Shown here: positions 17,555-25,997 of the stretch, in pieces
Layout of the letters: the number at the start of each line of letters is the position of its first letter
Numbering within the stretch: the first letter of the stretch is position 1
From: Pseudoteredinibacter isoporae_A
GTDB taxonomy: Bacteria; Pseudomonadota; Gammaproteobacteria; Pseudomonadales; Cellvibrionaceae
DNA: 64,000 bases
NCBI RefSeq assembly: GCF_040372805.1
Contig: NZ_BAABWJ010000001.1
Location: 310,001 to 374,000 of the forward strand
Direction: 5' to 3'
Translations under genes and position numbers: made by a program
Notes under the pieces: model-generated
What the model saw: the letters and a program-made list of their open reading frames with translations, nothing else
What the model was told of the DNA's origin: nothing
The model's database searches: none

Positions 17555-18424
17555 TCATATCGATTCATCGAGCTTGTTCTTGATCGCATCCAGGCACACC
17601 GAAACCCCCAATGGCATGTGCTGCCGATAGGGGTGCAGGGCATACACGGTATTGGCGGGCAACTGATAACCCGGAAATGCCTCACAAATCATCCCAGCGG
17701 ATGCCTTCACGAGAAAGTCCGGAATCAGGCCAATGCCAGCGCCGCTTTGAATCAATGCCATCGACGTGTGGTAGGAATCCACCCGGCACAATGTATCGGG
17801 CACATAATTCAAACGCTTGCGACGGCTAGGATCATACAGGCGATGTTGAATGGTCGAGCCCTGCCAAGTGTTGGCAATATACACCGTTTGATCATTAATC
17901 TTCTGACTCGCTGTCGATGCGCTCCGACACAGCACGTCTCTGAACTCACCAATTCGTCGCTGTTTTACATTGCTGGCGAGAGATTCCCCTACCCGTATCG
18001 CCAGATCGATATCATCGGCGTTGATTGCCAAACGCTTATCACTGCTGATCAGCTCAATGCTCAATGATGCATACTGCTGTATCACCGGGCTGATCGCAGG
18101 CGCGACCAATGTGCTCATAAGGGCGTCGGGAGCGGTAATGCGAACTCGCCCCTGGGGTTCTTCGAGCGTTTGCCGAGCGTGCTGCCAGGCCTGTTCGGCC
18201 TGCTGATTGATCGCATGGCAGCTTTCGTAAAATGCCTGTCCAGCCGGGGTTAGAACTTGTTGCCGCGTGGTTCGCTTCAACAAACTCACGCCTAACGCTT
18301 TCTCCAAACGACTGAGGTACTGACTCACCACGGACTTGGAAACGTCCAAATGTGCAGCTGCGGCCGTAATCGAACCTTTCTCAACAATATGGGCAAAAAC
18401 AGACATATGCCGTAATTGATTCAT
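17555..18424 (-). CDS. LysR-family transcriptional regulator
   Basis: A 289-residue LTTR. The N-terminal winged helix-turn-helix (FAHIVEKGSITAAAAHLDVS, KSVVSQYLSRLEKALGVSLLKRTTR) is followed by a type 2 periplasmic-binding-like effector domain. The RTTRQQVLTPAGQAFYE segment places it in the CrgA-like branch. Start ATG 18424. It is divergent from a SnoaL-like gene (start 18532), with an A/T-rich 107-bp gap containing the palindrome TTTAATTAAA. LTTRs usually control the divergent neighbour, so the SnoaL-like gene is the likely target. Confidence 0.9.
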   Translation of the reverse strand: MNQLRHMSVFAHIVEKGSITAAAAHLDVSKSVVSQYLSRLEKALGVSLLKRTTRQQVLTPAGQAFYESCHAINQQAEQAWQHARQTLEEPQGRVRITAPDALMSTLVAPAISPVIQQYASLSIELISSDKRLAINADDIDLAIRVGESLASNVKQRRIGEFRDVLCRSASTASQKINDQTVYIANTWQGSTIQHRLYDPSRRKRLNYVPDTLCRVDSYHTSMALIQSGAGIGLIPDFLVKASAGMICEAFPGYQLPANTVYALHPYRQHMPLGVSVCLDAIKNKLDESI

Positions 18425-18531
18425 AAGTATTGTTCTATTTAATTAAACATACATTTTTTATTAGACTGTTTTTTCGAGCCAATAGCAAACCTATACTGCT
18501 CTCGACTCCCCCACTGACCAAGGACAAGATT

Positions 18532-18906
18532 ATGTCGAGTAAAGACGAACTCACGCTGTGCAAAGAAGGCATCAGCAACTGGCAAAAAGCGTTCAATCAA
18601 CAAGACGCGGCGGGCTGCGCACAGCAATATCGAGAAGGCGCGGTTATGGAAGCACGACCGTTTGGCGTGTTTAAAGGCCGACAGGCCATTCAGGAATTCT
18701 GGCAGGGTATTATCGACCAAGGCTATGCCGATGTAGATTACTCTGATGTGAAATGGACAGCGTCTGAAAAAGGAGGTTATATCCTGAGCTCAAGCTGGAC
18801 GATGAACAAAGCCTACGGCGTGGTTCATTCCGAGCATTGGGTAATTGATGAGGACGGTAAAGCCCGCCTGGAAGATGATCTTTTTGAAATTCAGGGTGAG
18901 CGCTGA
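18532..18906 (+). CDS. SnoaL-like / NTF2-fold small protein
   Basis: A 124-residue cytoplasmic protein with the cone-shaped NTF2/SnoaL pattern: an opening helix (LCKEGISNWQKAFNQQDAAGCAQQYREGA), VFKGRQAIQEFWQGII, and alternating strands ending in HWVIDEDGKARLEDDLFEI. Members include ketosteroid isomerases, polyketide cyclases and many of unknown role. ATG 18532 with AAGGA about 7 nt upstream is preferred over a longer frame starting in the promoter region. TATACT at 18492-18497 is a fair -10 about 35 nt upstream. Divergent from a LysR regulator, which probably controls it. Confidence 0.75.
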   Translation: MSSKDELTLCKEGISNWQKAFNQQDAAGCAQQYREGAVMEARPFGVFKGRQAIQEFWQGIIDQGYADVDYSDVKWTASEKGGYILSSSWTMNKAYGVVHSEHWVIDEDGKARLEDDLFEIQGER

Positions 18907-18934
18907 TAGTCCTGTATCGGCCTATCAATGTTTT

Positions 18935-18967
18935 AGAGGCAAGATGCTCACGCACCTTGCCTCTTTT
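18935..18967 (+). terminator. Rho-independent terminator after SnoaL-like gene
   Basis: AGAGGCAAG / CTTGCCTCT (18935-18943 and 18956-18964), a 12-nt loop, followed by TTTT. It starts 28 nt after the stop and lies between convergent genes. Confidence 0.75.
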
Positions 18968-18972
18968 ACTCA

Positions 18973-19824
18973 TCACTTAGCAAACTTCAGGGCTAAATGT
19001 TCGGCGTGAAAAACCAAGTGGTCTTCAATAAAGCTCGCGATGAAATAGTAGCTGTGATCATAACCTTCCTGTCGACGAATCGTAATCGACAAATTCTTAT
19101 TACGAACAGTATTTTCTAATACATCAATTTTCAATTGCTCAGCTAGAAACTCATCACTTTCTCCCTGATCAATCAAAGCAGGCGGACAGGCTTTGCCATC
19201 GTTTAACAGCTGCACGGTATCGTATTCACCCCATCGGCTGCGATCCTTACCAAGATAGCTTTCAAAGGCTTTGCGCCCCCAAGGACAATCACTTGGGTGA
19301 GCAATGGGACTGAATGCTGAAACCGAACAGTATTGATCTGCATTGCGCAGCGCACTGACCAACGCCCCATGCCCACCCATTGAATGGCCGGCAATAGACT
19401 TTCGTTTTGTAACCGGAAACGTAGACTCGATCAGGTCTGGCAGCTCGGCATTGATATAGTCAAACATCCGATAGTGTTGATCCCAAGGCGCTTCGCTGGC
19501 ATTGATATAAAAACCGGCCCCCTGCCCAAGATCGTAGCCCTCATCATCCGGCACCGCGCTGCCGCGAGGACTGGTGTCTGGTGCAACAATCGCCATTCCT
19601 AAGCTCGCCGCTATCCGCAAGGCACCTGCCTTTTGCATAAAGTTTTCATCACTACACGTCAGCCCGGACAGCCAATACAGCACCGGCACCTTGTGTTCGG
19701 CAGAAGCCTGGGGCGGCAAGTAAATCGCAAACCTCATCGCACACTTCAATACTGATGAATAGTGCTGATATTGCTTGTGCCATCCCCCGAAGCTCCTATT
19801 TGCACTTACATGTTCGATCGTCAT
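18973..19824 (-). CDS. fghA: S-formylglutathione hydrolase
   Basis: A 283-residue esterase that hydrolyses S-formylglutathione to formate and glutathione, the second step of glutathione-dependent formaldehyde detoxification. Esterase D-type motifs are clear: LYWLSGLTCSDENFMQKAGA, VAPDTSPRG, the nucleophile GHSMGGHGAL (Ser near residue 150), the acid in IDQGESDEFL and the base in GYDHSYYFI. ATG 19824 begins the family-typical N-terminus; the longer frame runs back into adhC. It starts 25 nt after the adhC stop, forming a two-gene operon. Confidence 0.95.
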   Translation of the reverse strand: MTIEHVSANRSFGGWHKQYQHYSSVLKCAMRFAIYLPPQASAEHKVPVLYWLSGLTCSDENFMQKAGALRIAASLGMAIVAPDTSPRGSAVPDDEGYDLGQGAGFYINASEAPWDQHYRMFDYINAELPDLIESTFPVTKRKSIAGHSMGGHGALVSALRNADQYCSVSAFSPIAHPSDCPWGRKAFESYLGKDRSRWGEYDTVQLLNDGKACPPALIDQGESDEFLAEQLKIDVLENTVRNKNLSITIRRQEGYDHSYYFIASFIEDHLVFHAEHLALKFAK

Positions 19825-19849
19825 GATGTCAGAACCTCGCCTTGCGTCT

Positions 19850-20974
19850 TCAGAAATGAATAACGGAGCGAATGCTCTCGCCTTTGTGTAACAAGTCAAA
19901 GGCTTCATTAATTTCAGACAGCGCCATGGTGTGCGTGATGAAATCATTCAGCGGAAACTCCCCCTGGAGATAACGCTCTACGTATTCAGGCAATTCAGAA
20001 CGTCCCTTTACACCACCAAAGGCCGAGCCCCGCCAAACACGACCCGTCACTAACTGGAAAGGTCGAGTTGAAATTTCCTGCCCGGCACCGGCAACCCCAA
20101 TGATGACCGACTCTCCCCAACCTTTATGGCAGCATTCCAGTGCGGACCGCATGACATTTACATTGCCAATACACTCAAAAGAATAATCAACACCACCGTC
20201 GGTTAACTCAACAATTACATCTTGAATGGGTTTGTCGAAGGCCTGAGGATTGATGCAGTCAGTAGCGCCCAGCTTTTTTGCCAGCTCGAATTTTTTCTCA
20301 TTGATGTCGACAGCAATGATGCGGGAAGCCTTTGCCATGGTCGCCCCGATAATGGCGGACAAACCAATCCCACCCAATCCAAAAATGGCAACCGTGTCCC
20401 CCTCTTCCACCTTCGCCGTGTTCATTACGGCCCCCATTCCGGTGGTCACACCGCAACCCAGCAGACACACTTCTTCCAGCGGCGCCTCGGGGTTTACTTT
20501 GGCCAAGGCAATTTCAGGCAATACGGTATATTCCGAAAAAGTGGAGCAACCCATATAGTGGTAAATGGGCTGGCCATCTTTGTAAAAGCGGGTAGTGCCA
20601 TCAGGCATTAAACCCTTGCCCTGGGTCTCGCGAATTTTCTGACACAGGTTGGTTTTTCCAGACAAGCAGAACTTGCACTCTCCACATTCCGGTGTGTAAA
20701 GGGGAATCACGTGATCACCCACTTTGACACTGCTTACGCCCTCTCCCACGTGGGTAACCACACCCCCACCTTCGTGACCAAGGACGCAAGGGAAGATGCC
20801 CTCTGGGTCATCACCTGACAACGTGAACGCATCGGTATGACAAACACCGGATGCCTGAATGTTAATCATGACTTCACCGGCTTTCGGCAACATGACATCG
20901 ATCTCTTCAATGGATAGGGGCTGACCTGGCCCCCAGGCGATTGCGGCATTGGATTTAATAAACTGCTCAGACAT
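19850..20974 (-). CDS. adhC: S-(hydroxymethyl)glutathione dehydrogenase, class III alcohol dehydrogenase
   Basis: A 374-residue zinc- and NAD-dependent enzyme that oxidises S-hydroxymethylglutathione to S-formylglutathione. Catalytic zinc ligands appear in SGVCHTDAF, GHEGGG and LLGCGVTTG; the structural zinc site is CGECKFCLSGKTNLC; the nucleotide site is FGLGGIGLSAIIG. Length and sequence are standard for FrmA/AdhC. Start ATG 20974 has AAGG 7 nt upstream; an in-frame start at 20989 is less likely. It leads the adhC-fghA operon and is divergent from a LysR gene, with overlapping palindromes in between. Formaldehyde would arise from oxidative demethylation or C1 metabolism. Confidence 0.96.
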   Translation of the reverse strand: MSEQFIKSNAAIAWGPGQPLSIEEIDVMLPKAGEVMINIQASGVCHTDAFTLSGDDPEGIFPCVLGHEGGGVVTHVGEGVSSVKVGDHVIPLYTPECGECKFCLSGKTNLCQKIRETQGKGLMPDGTTRFYKDGQPIYHYMGCSTFSEYTVLPEIALAKVNPEAPLEEVCLLGCGVTTGMGAVMNTAKVEEGDTVAIFGLGGIGLSAIIGATMAKASRIIAVDINEKKFELAKKLGATDCINPQAFDKPIQDVIVELTDGGVDYSFECIGNVNVMRSALECCHKGWGESVIIGVAGAGQEISTRPFQLVTGRVWRGSAFGGVKGRSELPEYVERYLQGEFPLNDFITHTMALSEINEAFDLLHKGESIRSVIHF

Positions 20975-21060
20975 AGATAACCTTTTCACTCGTGGCAGGA
21001 TTCACTCAGGGAACGGACTCCAAAAGGCCGCACCCGATTAGAGCCCTATTATAATAATTG

Positions 21061-21105
21061 CCAAAATAATGATAATTGGGTATTTTGGTAAAACATTATT
21101 ACCAA
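21061..21105. promoter_or_regulatory. Overlapping inverted repeats in the adhC/LysR divergent region
   Basis: Two perfect inverted repeats overlap: CCAAAATA / TATTTTGG (21061-21068 and 21081-21088, 12-nt gap) and TTGGTAA / TTACCAA (21085-21091 and 21099-21105, 7-nt gap). They lie between divergent adhC (start 20974) and the LysR gene (start 21118). Paired dyads are typical of LTTR binding regions, so this is the likely autoregulatory and adhC-control site. Confidence 0.65.
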
Positions 21106-21117
21106 TGAGTAACAATA

Positions 21118-21999
21118 GTGAAGTGGGAAGGCATTACTGAATTTGTTCACGTTGCGGAAAGCGAGAGTTTCACCCGAGCCTCTCAAAAACTGGGCATATC
21201 AACAGCACAAGTGAGCCGGCAAATCAGCGCATTGGAAAAACGCCTGAACGTTAAGCTGCTGTACCGCACCACTCGCAAAGTATCTCTCACTCAAGAAGGC
21301 AACACCTTTTACCAGCATTGCCGGGGCATACTGGACGGCCTGGAAGCCGCCGAACAAGCGGTCAGCCAACTGCAAGAACTGCCACGTGGAAAGATAAAAC
21401 TTACCGCTCCGGTTACCTACGCCGAACGTATCCTCGCCCCTCTGCTGAATGATTTTTTGATCCAGCATCCAGATATTGAAATCAACGCTTATTTCACTAA
21501 CCGCCAGATTGATCTTGTGGAAGAGGGTTATGACATTGCGGTTCGACTGGGAAAGCTGGAAGACTCCGCCCTGATCGCAAAGCGTTTGAGCAACCGCTGT
21601 AATTACGTGTGCGCCTCACCCGACTATTTGGAACGCCAAGGAACACCACACAGCCTTTCAGAACTGAAACAGCATAATTGCTTGCTCGGAACTCTGAACT
21701 ACTGGCGTTTTAATCAAAAAGGACATGATAAAAATATTCGCCTGAAAGGTCGGCTAAGGTACAACAGCGGAGAAGCCTTATTGGATGCGGCCCTCAAAGG
21801 CATAGGCATAGTGCAATTGCCCGACTATTACGTTCAGCCCCATCTGGATAACGGCAGGCTGCACGCTTTACTGGAACCGTATCAGGATAAGAGTGAAGGG
21901 GTTTGGGGGGTGTACCCCCCCAACCGATATCTATCGCCTCGGATCAGAATTTTGATCGATTACCTCGCTGAACATCTTGCCAAAAGGCAAAACTCATAA
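21118..21999 (+). CDS. LysR-family regulator of the adhC-fghA operon (likely)
   Basis: A 293-residue LTTR with an N-terminal winged HTH (FTRASQKLGISTAQVSRQISALEKRLNVKLLYRTTRKVSLT) and a CrgA-like effector domain. The start appears to be GTG 21118; the ATG at 21105 is out of frame, and no strong ribosome site is visible. Regulators of this type divergently paired with frmA/adhC and fghA control formaldehyde response in many Proteobacteria. Palindromes 13-57 nt upstream of its start support that role here. Confidence 0.9.
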   Translation: MKWEGITEFVHVAESESFTRASQKLGISTAQVSRQISALEKRLNVKLLYRTTRKVSLTQEGNTFYQHCRGILDGLEAAEQAVSQLQELPRGKIKLTAPVTYAERILAPLLNDFLIQHPDIEINAYFTNRQIDLVEEGYDIAVRLGKLEDSALIAKRLSNRCNYVCASPDYLERQGTPHSLSELKQHNCLLGTLNYWRFNQKGHDKNIRLKGRLRYNSGEALLDAALKGIGIVQLPDYYVQPHLDNGRLHALLEPYQDKSEGVWGVYPPNRYLSPRIRILIDYLAEHLAKRQNS

Positions 22000-22041
22000 A
22001 CAGGGTCGATCAAAACAATCGGCGGACTGCTGACCATAGAC

Positions 22042-23013
22042 TTATTTCTTCGAGCCAGACGTTTTTGCCAGTTCTTCATCCAACAGTTTAATCAATTGCT
22101 CGCGATTGAATTGATGAACCTGTTCTGCATTCAGCTCCAGCATTTTGCTGATTTGTCGGCGCAACGTAATGTCAGCCTGAGCCGGTGTTGCTGTCACCAT
22201 GTAACGGCTTTTCGGTGAATCGCTCTGCATAAGGTGCAAAGCTGCCTCGGCAACATCAATCGGGTCCGGACCTTTTTCCGTTTGATCCAGTCTAGCCAAC
22301 AAACCCTGACGCTCTTTGTTATAACGGGATTTTTCATTCCAATAGTTCTGTGCCAATAGACGCTGTTTTGCGGCATTGCCGATGTTGGTGCCGTAGTTGC
22401 CCGGCTCAATAACATGCACACTCACATCGTATCGTGCCATTTCCTGAGCCATGGCATCGGTGTACGCTTCGATGGCATGTTTGCTCATACTGTATGCGCC
22501 CATAAAAGCAGGAGACAAAATACCCGCAATCGAACCGGTCGTTGCAATTCGCCCCTTACTTTCCATAATCAGTGGAGCAAATGCCTGGGTGACTCGAAAT
22601 GGCCCGTAAACATTCACGTCCATCTGGTATTCCAGTTGCTCAACAGGAAGCTCGATCATCGGACCAAAAATCGATACGCCTGCGTTATTAATCAAGCCAT
22701 AGAGGCCCCGCCCCTGCGCTTGAACAAACTTGGCGGCCGCATCGATTTCGTCCTGCTTACGCACATCAAACTGAACCGCCGTCACATTGTCCAGCGCATT
22801 CAACGCTCCCATTTCATCTTTATGCAAAACGCCGGCGTAGACATAGAAGCCATTTTGGGACAACAACTGCGTCATTCGCAAACCAATTCCGGAGCTGGCG
22901 CCGGTAACCAATATTGCTTTTTGGGCAGCCGTATCTGTTTGTTCTTTTGCCGCCTGGGAGAAACCCGCAAAAGACATAATCACCATAACAACAATAAGCT
23001 TGAAGTGCTTCAT
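22042..23013 (-). CDS. Short-chain dehydrogenase/reductase with a Sec signal peptide
   Basis: A 323-residue SDR. The Rossmann motif TGASSGIG (about residues 38-45), the NNAG motif, and the catalytic Ser and YSMSK tetrad are intact, so it should be an active NAD(P)-dependent oxidoreductase. What is odd is the N-terminus: MKHFKLIVVMVIMSFAGFSQA reads as a Sec signal peptide with an A-x-A-type cleavage site, followed by a short linker before the fold. Start ATG 23013 is chosen because it begins this peptide; a longer frame to 23097 is less likely. Convergent with LysR, and divergent from an AraC regulator 250 bp away. Substrate is unknown. Confidence 0.85.
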   Translation of the reverse strand: MKHFKLIVVMVIMSFAGFSQAAKEQTDTAAQKAILVTGASSGIGLRMTQLLSQNGFYVYAGVLHKDEMGALNALDNVTAVQFDVRKQDEIDAAAKFVQAQGRGLYGLINNAGVSIFGPMIELPVEQLEYQMDVNVYGPFRVTQAFAPLIMESKGRIATTGSIAGILSPAFMGAYSMSKHAIEAYTDAMAQEMARYDVSVHVIEPGNYGTNIGNAAKQRLLAQNYWNEKSRYNKERQGLLARLDQTEKGPDPIDVAEAALHLMQSDSPKSRYMVTATPAQADITLRRQISKMLELNAEQVHQFNREQLIKLLDEELAKTSGSKK

Positions 23014-23206
23014 AGAATGATCCCGTGAATTGGAAGTAAATCGATATGAACGTCTGCACCTACAGTAAGGGAGGCCGTTTGGAAATAATAGGGTCAAAAG
23101 TGATAACTAGTTTAAGAAAACCATGGAATGAGACACATCGTCAAACGATTGAAAAGACGACCCACCCGACAAACGACGCTATTAAAACAACAAGAAAATT
23201 GTGGCT

Positions 23207-23234
23207 TTGAATCGAGCCAACACTGCAGTATAGT
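23207..23234 (+). promoter_or_regulatory. Promoter of the AraC-family gene
   Basis: TTGAAT (23207-23212), a 16-bp spacer and TATAGT (23229-23234) form a good sigma-70-type promoter 30 nt before the chosen AraC start codon. Confidence 0.55.
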
Positions 23235-23263
23235 TTCTGAATCACGACAACACCTTAGTGCCC

Positions 23264-24268
23264 ATGAATTTTCCGGATCACTCCAACATCCCCGTACTCG
23301 CCATGGGCGCTGAGGATCTCAGTCATTTTTACCATGCTCAGCATAACGCCCCCAACCGGCCTTTTGGTGTTCATACCTACAAGGATTCGGAATTCAGCCA
23401 CTGTATTAATGGGCAATACTGGTTGTATCCCTATCAGGATATCGGCCTCATCGGTATTCGTGATTTCACTATTGAGAAAGACTTTATCAGCCACAGTCGA
23501 CTCAATGACATGCTGAGCCTGGAGTATGTCTTAAGCGGTGGTAGTGACATGGAGTTAAACCACAATACGGTGTTGAGCGATGGCATTCCTAGAACCTACC
23601 TAACCCATTACGGTCCAGCGGGGCGGCAAACGCGGTTTCATAAATCAACCGAGACCATTCGAGGGCTCGGGCTTTGGATGAACACCGATAAGCTCATCAC
23701 CATGTTTCAACCGGAGTTTGATCATCTCCCTGCAACCATACAGGAACAGCTACAAAGCAAAAACGATAAAGTGTTCAGTACACATTTGAGTAAGCCAATA
23801 AAGGATACCTTGGAAACCATCCTGGCAATGCCCTTTGAACATCATATGGCGGGTATTTATCTGCAAGCCAAAATTACAGAATTGCTTTTTCACACCTTCA
23901 ATGGTTTTTACCAACTCAAACATGGCCCAGGCGAAGGTGCTCAAATCAGTCACCACAAAGCGAAGGCACTGGCCTTCGTTCTGCAAAGCATCAATAACAA
24001 CCTGGCCGTTCCACCCGACATTGATTGGCTCGCCAAAGAGACGGGGTTGAGCCGAAGTAATTTACTGAATACCTTCAAAGCCAGCGTTGGCATGAACCTA
24101 TCCGATTACCTGCTACAACAGAGAATGGAATCTGCCCGCAGTTTCATTCGCAGCGGCAAGAACACTGTTTTGGAAACCGCACTGTCTGTTGGCTACCAGG
24201 ATCAATCTGCTTTTGGCCGAGCCTATAAACGTTATTTCGGTCATTCGCCTAAGAACGATCGCCCCTGA
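23264..24268 (+). CDS. AraC-family transcriptional regulator
   Basis: A 334-residue regulator. Residues 1-210 form a ligand/oligomerisation domain; the C-terminal 100 residues hold two helix-turn-helix motifs (IDWLAKETGLSRSNLLNTFKASVG and VLETALSVGYQDQSAFGRAYKRYFGHSP). The latter is a canonical AraC signature. Start: GTG 23258 and ATG 23264 are both in frame and neither has a clear ribosome site; ATG is preferred. The gene is divergent from the exported SDR, its likely target. Its 3' end overlaps the convergent small membrane protein gene by 20 nt. Confidence 0.9.
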   Translation: MNFPDHSNIPVLAMGAEDLSHFYHAQHNAPNRPFGVHTYKDSEFSHCINGQYWLYPYQDIGLIGIRDFTIEKDFISHSRLNDMLSLEYVLSGGSDMELNHNTVLSDGIPRTYLTHYGPAGRQTRFHKSTETIRGLGLWMNTDKLITMFQPEFDHLPATIQEQLQSKNDKVFSTHLSKPIKDTLETILAMPFEHHMAGIYLQAKITELLFHTFNGFYQLKHGPGEGAQISHHKAKALAFVLQSINNNLAVPPDIDWLAKETGLSRSNLLNTFKASVGMNLSDYLLQQRMESARSFIRSGKNTVLETALSVGYQDQSAFGRAYKRYFGHSPKNDRP

Positions 24269-24635
24269 GCTGCTGCCACCAAAGGACAAAACCACAAACC
24301 ACAGCGACACCATTGAGACTCAGCGCAATGAAAAGCGCTGTACTTTCCTCTCCGATGGAATACCCGCGAGAAGCCCAATACCGCCAGTGATTGATCAAGC
24401 CGCCATACGCCAAGCCAAGCAGGCACAAGGGAAAGACGAGTTTAAACAAACTCAGCCAAACTCGCCGGACACTCAAAACCATCATGAGGATGGAAATAAA
24501 TATTATCCCTCGAATGGGCTGACTTGTAGCCAATAAAACGTCACCATTCAGGGATTGATAATAAGCATAAACATTGTAGGCAACGGCCAATACATACCAG
24601 AAACCAAGACTGATTTCCCACTTAGTCAGTAACAA
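24249..24635 (-). CDS. Small integral membrane protein, unknown function
   Basis: A 128-residue protein with about four hydrophobic segments (residues about 8-27, 40-58, 62-82, 98-120) and Trp/Tyr-rich loops. I do not recognise the family. The start is TTG at 24635; GGAG lies 7 nt upstream, inside the last codons of the M24 gene, and the frames overlap by 14 nt, so it is translationally coupled to that gene. Its end overlaps the convergent AraC gene by 20 nt. The coupling suggests a role linked to the M24-fold protein. Confidence 0.6.
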   Translation of the reverse strand: MLLTKWEISLGFWYVLAVAYNVYAYYQSLNGDVLLATSQPIRGIIFISILMMVLSVRRVWLSLFKLVFPLCLLGLAYGGLINHWRYWASRGYSIGEESTALFIALSLNGVAVVCGFVLWWQQLRGDRS

Positions 24636-25812
24636 TCAATTGCTCCAGGCTTTCGGGTGCCTCGGTCATTTTTCGATAACCCTTGTCGGTAATCAATACC
24701 GTATCCGAGAATCGGAAACCACCAAGGCCAGGCACATAAATACCCGGTTCAATACTGAAAATCATATTGGCTTTGATTTCCCGCTCATAACCGTCTGCGA
24801 GAAATGGCCCCTCGTGATCCGTCACCCCGAAACTGTGGCCGGTTCTGTGCAGAAGATTGTCGCTGTACCCCAGCTCGCTAAGACGCTGATTCACCTGCCG
24901 ATCCAAATCGGCCATGGATTGGCCGGGTCTGAGCAAGTCGTAGGCCAGCTCCCTGGCCTCCAACATAGCATCGAAAGGTTTACGCGCGGCTTCAGGAATG
25001 CTGTTGATGAAAAAAGTGCGCTCCAATTCAGCACCATAACCATTCGCCAAACCCTGAACGATACTGACATTCGGTCCTCCCTCTTCCAAAGTGGCAAACA
25101 CTTCTCGGAAATTATGCGGATCATCCGACAGGGCACCCACCTGGGTAACCGCGTTGAACTTGCTATTGAGCAGGTTCACCGTGGGATTTTCCAACAGCAG
25201 TTTCTGCATAAGTTGTGAAGACACATCTTTATGAATCAATAGCGGTAACTGACCGGGACTGGCCATCTCCATAAGGGTGTTATGGCCAAGGCTCAACAGG
25301 TCGCAACAATACTGTATGCGCTGAATTTCGAAATCTGATTTCGTCATTCTCAACTCATCGACAATATCACTCTGTATCGCCGTTCTCGCCAAGGCGCGAC
25401 AGACCGACAAGGGGCACTGACTCTCGACCCCAACTCTGTGGTGTTCCTGAATGTGATCAGCCATACGGTCATACCAGTTGTCACCGATGGTGGCCGGAAA
25501 TTCCCGATAGTCAGCGTAGTCCAAATCTATAACCACACGCGACTTCACATGCTCCAGTTCTAAGGTGGGCACAATAAACGTAGGGCGACCGCTGCGAGGG
25601 ATCAGCAACACAAATGGCCGCTCGTGCACAAAGTTAGCGAAGTTGGAGAGGTAAAAAATATTGGCGGGATCGTGGCATAAGTAAACATCCAGCGCCTGCT
25701 CATCCAGTTTCTTTTGCAGCTGATGGATACGGCTCATCACTTCAGCGTTTTCAGGGTGTTGACTATGGGCGATAGCGTGCACAGAAATGACCTCTTTGAC
25801 GGTTTCCTCCAT
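24622..25812 (-). CDS. M24-family (pita-bread fold) protein with altered metal ligands
   Basis: A 396-residue protein with a creatinase/prolidase N-terminal domain (residues about 28-160) and an M24 catalytic domain. In aminopeptidase-type M24 enzymes five residues bind two metals. Here the first Asp position reads as Gln/Asn (IVQGLANGYG), the second Asp as Glu (GAELERTFF) and the last Glu as Ser (FRFSDTVLI), while HRTGHSFG and FSIEPGIY keep the His and one Glu. That pattern resembles metal-free relatives such as creatinase or ectoine hydrolase more than a peptidase, so amidino- or amidohydrolase activity is possible. The ATG at 25812 lacks a clear ribosome site; MSRIHQL at 25737 is an alternative start. 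Divergent from the RND operon. Confidence 0.75.
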   Translation of the reverse strand: MEETVKEVISVHAIAHSQHPENAEVMSRIHQLQKKLDEQALDVYLCHDPANIFYLSNFANFVHERPFVLLIPRSGRPTFIVPTLELEHVKSRVVIDLDYADYREFPATIGDNWYDRMADHIQEHHRVGVESQCPLSVCRALARTAIQSDIVDELRMTKSDFEIQRIQYCCDLLSLGHNTLMEMASPGQLPLLIHKDVSSQLMQKLLLENPTVNLLNSKFNAVTQVGALSDDPHNFREVFATLEEGGPNVSIVQGLANGYGAELERTFFINSIPEAARKPFDAMLEARELAYDLLRPGQSMADLDRQVNQRLSELGYSDNLLHRTGHSFGVTDHEGPFLADGYEREIKANMIFSIEPGIYVPGLGGFRFSDTVLITDKGYRKMTEAPESLEQLIVTD

Positions 25813-25931
25813 ATTAACGAGCCCCGCCGTTCATGCTCTGCTGCCGAACCGAGTTTTTGTGCCGACAACGCAACCCTTCAGACATTCCTGCGGCGTATAT
25901 CAACGCGCCTTTTCATCATCCACATCGGACT

Positions 25932-25964
25932 TTGTTCTTTACAAACCACCTATATTAGATAATA
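25932..25964 (+). promoter_or_regulatory. Promoter and palindrome before the RND operon
   Basis: TTGTTC (25932-25937), a 17-bp spacer and TTAGAT (25955-25960) form a fair promoter. It is overlapped by the palindrome TATTA-GA-TAATA (25953-25964). The octamer ATTAGATA occurs here and again at 25969-25976. This is a likely operator for the RND operon; the regulator is unknown. Confidence 0.45.
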
Positions 25965-25997
25965 CTAAATTAGATACAAATTAATCATGGTATTACA

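Noticed and set aside
22414..23028. 204-codon frame opposite the SDR gene
   Set aside because: The SDR motifs on the other strand are unambiguous; this frame has a Cys/His/Arg-rich composition typical of a shadow.
24640..25218. 192-codon frame opposite the M24 gene
   Set aside because: No recognisable domain and fully covered by the M24-fold gene.
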